64,000 nt of DNA from Manihot esculenta (taxonomy: Eukaryota; Streptophyta; Magnoliopsida; Malpighiales; Euphorbiaceae): NCBI RefSeq assembly GCF_001659605.2, contig NC_035164.2, positions 5,559,379 through 5,623,378 on the forward strand. Direction: 5' to 3'. Of this stretch, positions 58,855-64,000 are shown piece by piece. Position 1 is the stretch's first letter, and each line of letters begins with the position of its first letter. Below the pieces are notes generated by a model, which saw only the letters and a list, made by a program, of their open reading frames with translations, was not told the origin of the DNA and ran no database searches. The position numbers and the translations under genes are program-made.

Positions 58855-59490
58855 GTCCGAGTTTCGACTCAATAAAACGGGTTCGGCTCATTTTTTAAAG
58901 GAGCCGAACTCGAACTCACTTTTTAGAACTCGTTTAATAAACGAGTCGAGTTTAAGTTTAGCAGTATTCGACTCATTTTCAAGTTTATGAATAAGCTCTT
59001 GAGTTAACTCGTGAACAAGCTCGCGAATAAATTTCTGAGTATATTCGTTCGCCAACATCAATCCCACATCGAAAATTGAAGGGATATGGAGAATTGTGAC
59101 TTCTCTAACACCGTCTTTCTATATTATTTTTCATTAATTTTGGGTTTTAGAAATATCAATTAAATAAAAATTTTAATTTAAAATTTTTTTAATAACTTTA
59201 TAATTTAAATTTTATTTTTAATTTAAATGAATTTGAATTATTTTTAATTTAAATTTAAATTTTTTGAGTGGAGTTTGAGTTGGCTGGTTAATGCAATATA
59301 TAAATTTATTACGAATCAACTTCGAACTGAACGCGAGTTTAATATTTATTTTGTGAAATCGAGTTCGAGCTTATAAATAAAAGTCGAATCGAATTCGAAC
59401 TCGAACTCGAGTTTTTAAATTTATTTTCTAATCGAGTTTGAATTTATCAAAACTTGACTCGACTCGATTCAATTACGGGTCTAATAATTT
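58855..59490. mobile_element. CGAGTT-rich MITE-like element
   Basis: Many CGAACTCGA / TCGAGTTCGA blocks lie in inverted orientation around an AT-rich core. The left end is GTTCGTGACCTGTCCGAG and the right end is GACTCGATTCAATTACGGGTC. The layout parallels the AACCGAA family but with a different motif. The core includes CATCAATCCCACATCGAAAA, a phrase common in plant repeats. No TSD was confirmed. Confidence 0.55.
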
Positions 59491-62400
59491 AAATATAATT
59501 AAATATGAATTAATATTATTTTTATATGTGAAATTAATTTATATTTAAAATAATAATAAAATATTATATTTTATATTCTAAATTTTTTTATTTTCATTTT
59601 TTAAAATTTGATTAAAATTATATTAATATTTTATATTTTAAATTTTATATTTCTATTTTTAAAAATTAACTAATATTGCGTTCACATATTTAGTTTGATA
59701 GTAATTACATTTAGTAAATCTCAATTCTACTCCCATTTATTTTCAATTCAAAAAAAAAAAAAGCTAATATTACATTAAAAATAAAATTACATTAAAAACA
59801 AAACATTAGAGCAGTTTACCTAAAATTTAAACATTTAAATGATGTAAACGTCGGACTTTCCTTTGGCCTAAAATTTAAAATTTCATCTCCCTCGAGTACA
59901 TGCTTTTACAAGTAGATTTTTTTTAAATAAAGTTAATTAACCTAATTCAATTAAGATCTAGAATCAAATTAATTAAAAAATTCAGTTTAATTTTTTTACT
60001 CTTTCCATTCAATTTAATTTTTATTTTTAAAAATTTTAATTATTTCGGTTCAATTCTGTTTTAATCATAAAAATTTATAGAATCAAACCAAATTAATTAA
60101 TAATAGTTATGTTATTTTTTATAATATAAAAAAATTAGACTATAATTAATATTGAAATATTTTAATTAAATTTTAAAAAATTAAAAATAAGATACATAAA
60201 AATAAAAAGTTCATTAAAAAGCTAATTAATTAAACCGAATCGAATTAAATTTAAATCAGATCGATTTAATTTAAATTAATTTCTGCTCAAAATCAGTTTA
60301 ATTTTTATAAATATTAAAATTTTAATTTTTAATTTTTTTAAATCGATTCGATTTTAAAAAAAATCATCCAATATTCTCCTAAATTCAACTATACTATTAT
60401 TTCTTTTAAAAAAAAATTATCATTCTACTTTATTTAGATCCAAAATTTAAAATAAATTAAAAAAAGTTATTCACAAAAAAATCTACATTTTTAAAATTTT
60501 TACAATTATACCCTATACTAATTTAATTATCAATTAAATCCTAAACCTTATAGGTTGTCTCAAATATACTCCACTATTACTTCGAAATTGATACAAAATT
60601 GATACATCATCTATCATATCATATCATGTCGCCATATTAATAAATTTTAAAATATAATTAATAAAAAATTTTAAATTTTAAAAATTTTATAATTAAACTC
60701 TAACTTTTTAAATTTTTATTTTTATTAATTATATTCTGAAATTTACTAGGTGGCAGCTAATTTAACAGATGATTTAGCAAATTGATTAGATATTAAGAGG
60801 AAAAAAAACAATATATGAATATATTATTTAATAATATTTTAATTACTTTGCAGTTATATAATATTTAATTATAAAAAATATATATAATAAATGATTAAAT
60901 ATATTAAAATATTGTAATACATTTATAATTAAAAATGATTTAGTATTTTTATAACTAAAATTATTTTTAAAAAATAAAAAAAAATAATGACATGCAACTT
61001 ATCTATAATTATAATGTATAATATAATAATTTAGTGTATATATATTAATAAAATATATAATTTACCTTAAAAAATAGAAAATACATATGAGAAAATTAGA
61101 GCACAAATAATTTTTTGAATATTGAATAAAATTAACATCTACATCTATATTTTAAAAAATAGATATATATATTTAATAATTATTTATCATATTTAAATAA
61201 AATAAAATAAAATGATATTAATTTATACTATCATAATTATGGAAAAACATTTAAAATTTTATTAATTAGTAAATTTATTAATTGGAAATCTCATGGGTCC
61301 ACCCAACCCAACAATGATTGATGAGCGATGAAGTTCTTCATGACAGAAAGGATGTGTTTGGCATATTATTAAATTAATCCATAAAATCAAAACATTACTA
61401 TATTCAAATTAAAAAAATTAATCGAATTGAATTAATTTAAAATTTTAATTTAATTTTTTATTTATTTCGATCTATTTGAGATTTTAATTTAAAAATTTTA
61501 ATTATTTTAATTCGGTTCAGTTTTTATAAAAAAAATTAAAAAAATCAAACCGAACCAATTAATAATAATAATATATTATTTTCAATAATATTAAAAAAAT
61601 TAAACCATATTAAAGTTAAAATATTTTAATTAAATTTTAAAATAAAATATAAAAAATAAAAAAAATTTATTCGATCAAATCGAATTAAATCAATTTGATT
61701 TGATTTAGTTTATGATTAAAATCAATTCGATTCGATTTTTATAAATATCAGAATTTTAATTTTCAATTTATTCCGTTTAATTTGTCTCTAACTCTAAATA
61801 ATAATAATAATAATAAAATTATTATTCAATTTTTCAAAAAATTTATTAATTTATTTTTAAAAAATATATTAAAATATTATAAAGATTTTAAAAAAATATA
61901 TTTAATTAATTTAGATTTTATAAATTAAAAAAATTTAAAATATTCTCAATTTTTTTATTTACTTAATAAAAAGATTAGCAATTTTAAAAAGAAAATTTTC
62001 TCTCTTTTAGTGTTAAAAATAATGATATTAGTTTAAAAATTTAATGGAATAAATTAATTAATAAATTTTTCGAATTTTATAAACTTTTTAATATATTTTT
62101 TAAAATTGAAAAACTGATTAATAAATTTTTTGTATTATAAAAATTAAATAATATTTTTTACTATTAATAATAATAATATTTAACATCAATTGTACTATTT
62201 TACTTTGTTAAAAATATTTTGAATTTTATTCCAATTCGGATTATTTAAATTATTATTGCTTTAAATTATATCATATCTCATTTGGTTTCATATATTTATT
62301 TAATAAATTATATAAAATTATATTTATTTAATTAAAAAATAAAATTCAAATTTTAATATAAATCCGAAATACCTTACCCGTATTAGATAACAGCTTTTTG
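59491..62400. other. AT-rich intergenic DNA with decayed MITE-like sequence
   Basis: Segments around 59930-60370 and 61375-61790 contain weak AATTCGGTTCAGTT / AACCGAA and AATTAAATC inverted blocks, probably old relatives of the AACCGAA family. No termini can be fixed. Otherwise there is only AT-rich DNA; nothing coding is supported. Confidence 0.5.
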
Positions 62401-62409
62401 TCACAAAAC

Positions 62410-62844
62410 AAAAAAAAAAAAAAAAAAAAAAAAGTAAGAAAGAAAAAGCACTAGAAAGACAAGTTTGTTTCCTCTCCAAACTTGAATTCCTCTCCCTTCG
62501 AATCCGTACGAATCCCCCCTCTCTCTCTCTCTCTCTCTCAAATTTCGTTGTCAATACAGAGCTCCCTTTACTCTCATACGCATACACTGCATGTCTCTGA
62601 ATCTATTCTTTCATATATTTCAATAGAAATCAACATCTTCTTTTCTCTGTTTCAAGTTTCGAATCAAAACCCATCTTTTGATATACCTGTAAAACCCCTC
62701 AAATTCATCTTCTCAATCTTTGTTTCCCGCATTTTATGGCGGGAACTTCAATATTGAAGCGAACCATTTCCAATCTCTGTGTTTGAGTTTTGTATCTTTG
62801 AATACAAGTATACAGAATCTTCTTTTGATTGTTTTGTTTCTTTA
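62410..62844 (+). promoter_or_regulatory. Pyrimidine-rich 5' region of the DUF3755-type gene
   Basis: An A-run (62410-62432) is followed by CT-rich sequence with an uninterrupted (CT)n stretch at about 62518-62539, then TTTC/CTCT-rich DNA up to the ATG. Such CT-rich leaders are frequent near plant transcription starts. ORFs here on either strand are low-complexity. A TATA box was not identified. Confidence 0.5.
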
Positions 62845-63035
62845 ATGGCGAACCCATCTGGTATTCATCATCAAGATGCCAATCATACGCCCTCTTCTAT
62901 CGTTGGAGCAAATCCCACTAACGGACATGGGAATTCAGTTCCTGAGCGTTCTGTTGGAGCGTTGAAACATAACCCTGGTATCTCCACAGATTGGAGCGCG
63001 GAAGAGCAAGCAATTCTTGAAGATGGTTTAGTTCA
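62845..63035 (+). CDS. First exon of Myb/SANT-like DUF3755-type protein (partial)
   Basis: ATG 62845 starts MANPSGIHHQDANH, and the exon ends at 63035 before a GTGAGT donor. The last residues, NPGISTDWSAEEQAILEDGL, are the beginning of a SANT/Myb-like helix as in plant DUF3755 proteins, with the W-x-x-E-E-Q pattern conserved. Upstream residues in the same frame (from 62779) look like leader sequence, so the later ATG is preferred. The second exon, expected to encode the rest of the SANT region, is not in the remaining 965 bp, so the gene continues off the right edge. Nuclear function is suspected from family annotation only. Confidence 0.8.
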
Positions 63036-64000
63036 GTGAGTTCCTTTCATTTTTTTTAATTTCTTGAATTGGGTTCTTGCAATTTTTGTTGATACTGTTT
63101 AGTTTTGTGGACTATTTTTTTGGGTTTTGTTCCTTCTGTTGAATTAGGTTCTTAAAATCTTCACTGAAGTATCATTTGTTGCTGAGTCTTGCAATATTGT
63201 TTGGTATCCTGTGGCTTGAGCATTTTTCTTCATAACTAAGTTGAGGTTTCAATGTTGCACAATCGAATTAGCACCTAAATTTATCAAGTCTGTACAAAGA
63301 TTCTATCTAAGTTCTCAAGAAAATCATGTTTGCCATATTGCTTTGCTATAACAAAAGAAACTGTCCACAGGACGTGATTGAATATCGAGGGGTCCAAAAA
63401 TAGCCATAAAAAATCTTCTGGCTATTTGCATATAATCTTTATATATAATGTAGTATTAAGTCATGAAAATTATCTATAAGTAAAGCTCTAGTAAATATTT
63501 CAGCTTTATTTTTTTGGCGATATATAACAGCAAGCAATTAGGAAAAAGAAAAAACTTTGATCTCATAACAAAACTCATTCTTAATTATATTTATACAAAG
63601 TAACTTAATAATTTGACTATCTAGGGATAATAAATTGGACATTTTTGTACCATAAATATTAGATTGTTTTCGTACCAATATTTCTATTTTCATAATTAAT
63701 GATAAAATTAATATTAAATTCAATAAAATCATTATTCTCAAATTTGTAGGAAAATTTTGGAGACAAATTAATAAAATTAGTTACTACCACTAGGTTATTT
63801 AGCATTTTAAAAATTTAAATTTATAAAACATATATCATAATTTTGAGGTGTATATATATATATGTATGTATGTATGTGTGTTTATAACTTGCATCGACCC
63901 TGACAGTCGAACTCTCCTTTGATGAATTAAAGACTGTAGAAGAAGCTCAGTACTGGGGCACATCTTTGTTTGCAAGCTTGCTGCTTTACTTGTTTCTGAT
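63036..64000 (+). other. First intron of the DUF3755-type gene
   Basis: T-rich, intron-like sequence with a TATATA/TATG repeat at about 63849-63881. No exon of the expected continuation was found before the window ends. Confidence 0.6.

Overview
The window is nuclear DNA from a eudicot plant. The evidence is spliced genes with GT-AG introns, an intronless E-class pentatricopeptide-repeat (PPR) gene, Copia and Gypsy LTR retrotransposons, tRNA-derived SINEs, MITEs and long AT-rich intergenic tracts. The species cannot be read from sequence alone; a Euphorbiaceae-like genome such as cassava or rubber tree is only a guess. Most of the 64 kb is transposable-element sequence in various stages of decay.

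Layout. 1-1260: degraded LTR-element sequence with nine 28-bp tandem repeats. 1375-2395: two SINE copies in opposite orientation, each with a perfect target-site duplication (TSD). 3111-4585: two AACCGAA-rich MITEs. 5300-9220: broken retroelement gene with a gypsy-type 'transposase' (gag-like) domain and a coiled coil made of 21-residue repeats. 10907-15834: intact six-exon gene for a conserved plant protein of unknown function (686 aa). 15979-17231: strictosidine-synthase-like pseudogene. 18694-19449: Mutator-like MITE containing a long polypyrimidine tract. 20061-28064: duplicated segments of the 10-20 kb region, with a 5'-truncated Copia element between them. 28302-53740: exploded pseudogene of a plant TBC-domain Rab GTPase-activating protein. 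Inside its span lie an intact PPR gene (29316-31433), solo-LTR-like sequence, three MITEs, a Gypsy remnant, and a Copia element nested in another Copia element (44525-53478 holding 46775-50812). 56315-62400: MITE, solo LTR with TSD, a second CGAGTT-rich element and AT-rich DNA. 62845-63035: first exon of a Myb/SANT-like DUF3755-type gene that runs off the right edge.

Only three genes look functional: the 686-aa unknown gene, the PPR gene and the partial DUF3755-type gene. Nothing suggests that they act together. The main story is structural: a tandem duplication followed by an internal deletion, a Rab-GAP gene destroyed by point mutations and insertions, and a nested retrotransposon stack that can be ordered in time by LTRs and TSDs. 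I found no clearly novel molecular system. Exon models come from hand translation and splice-site reading. Family names and the Arabidopsis gene number are from memory and were not searched.
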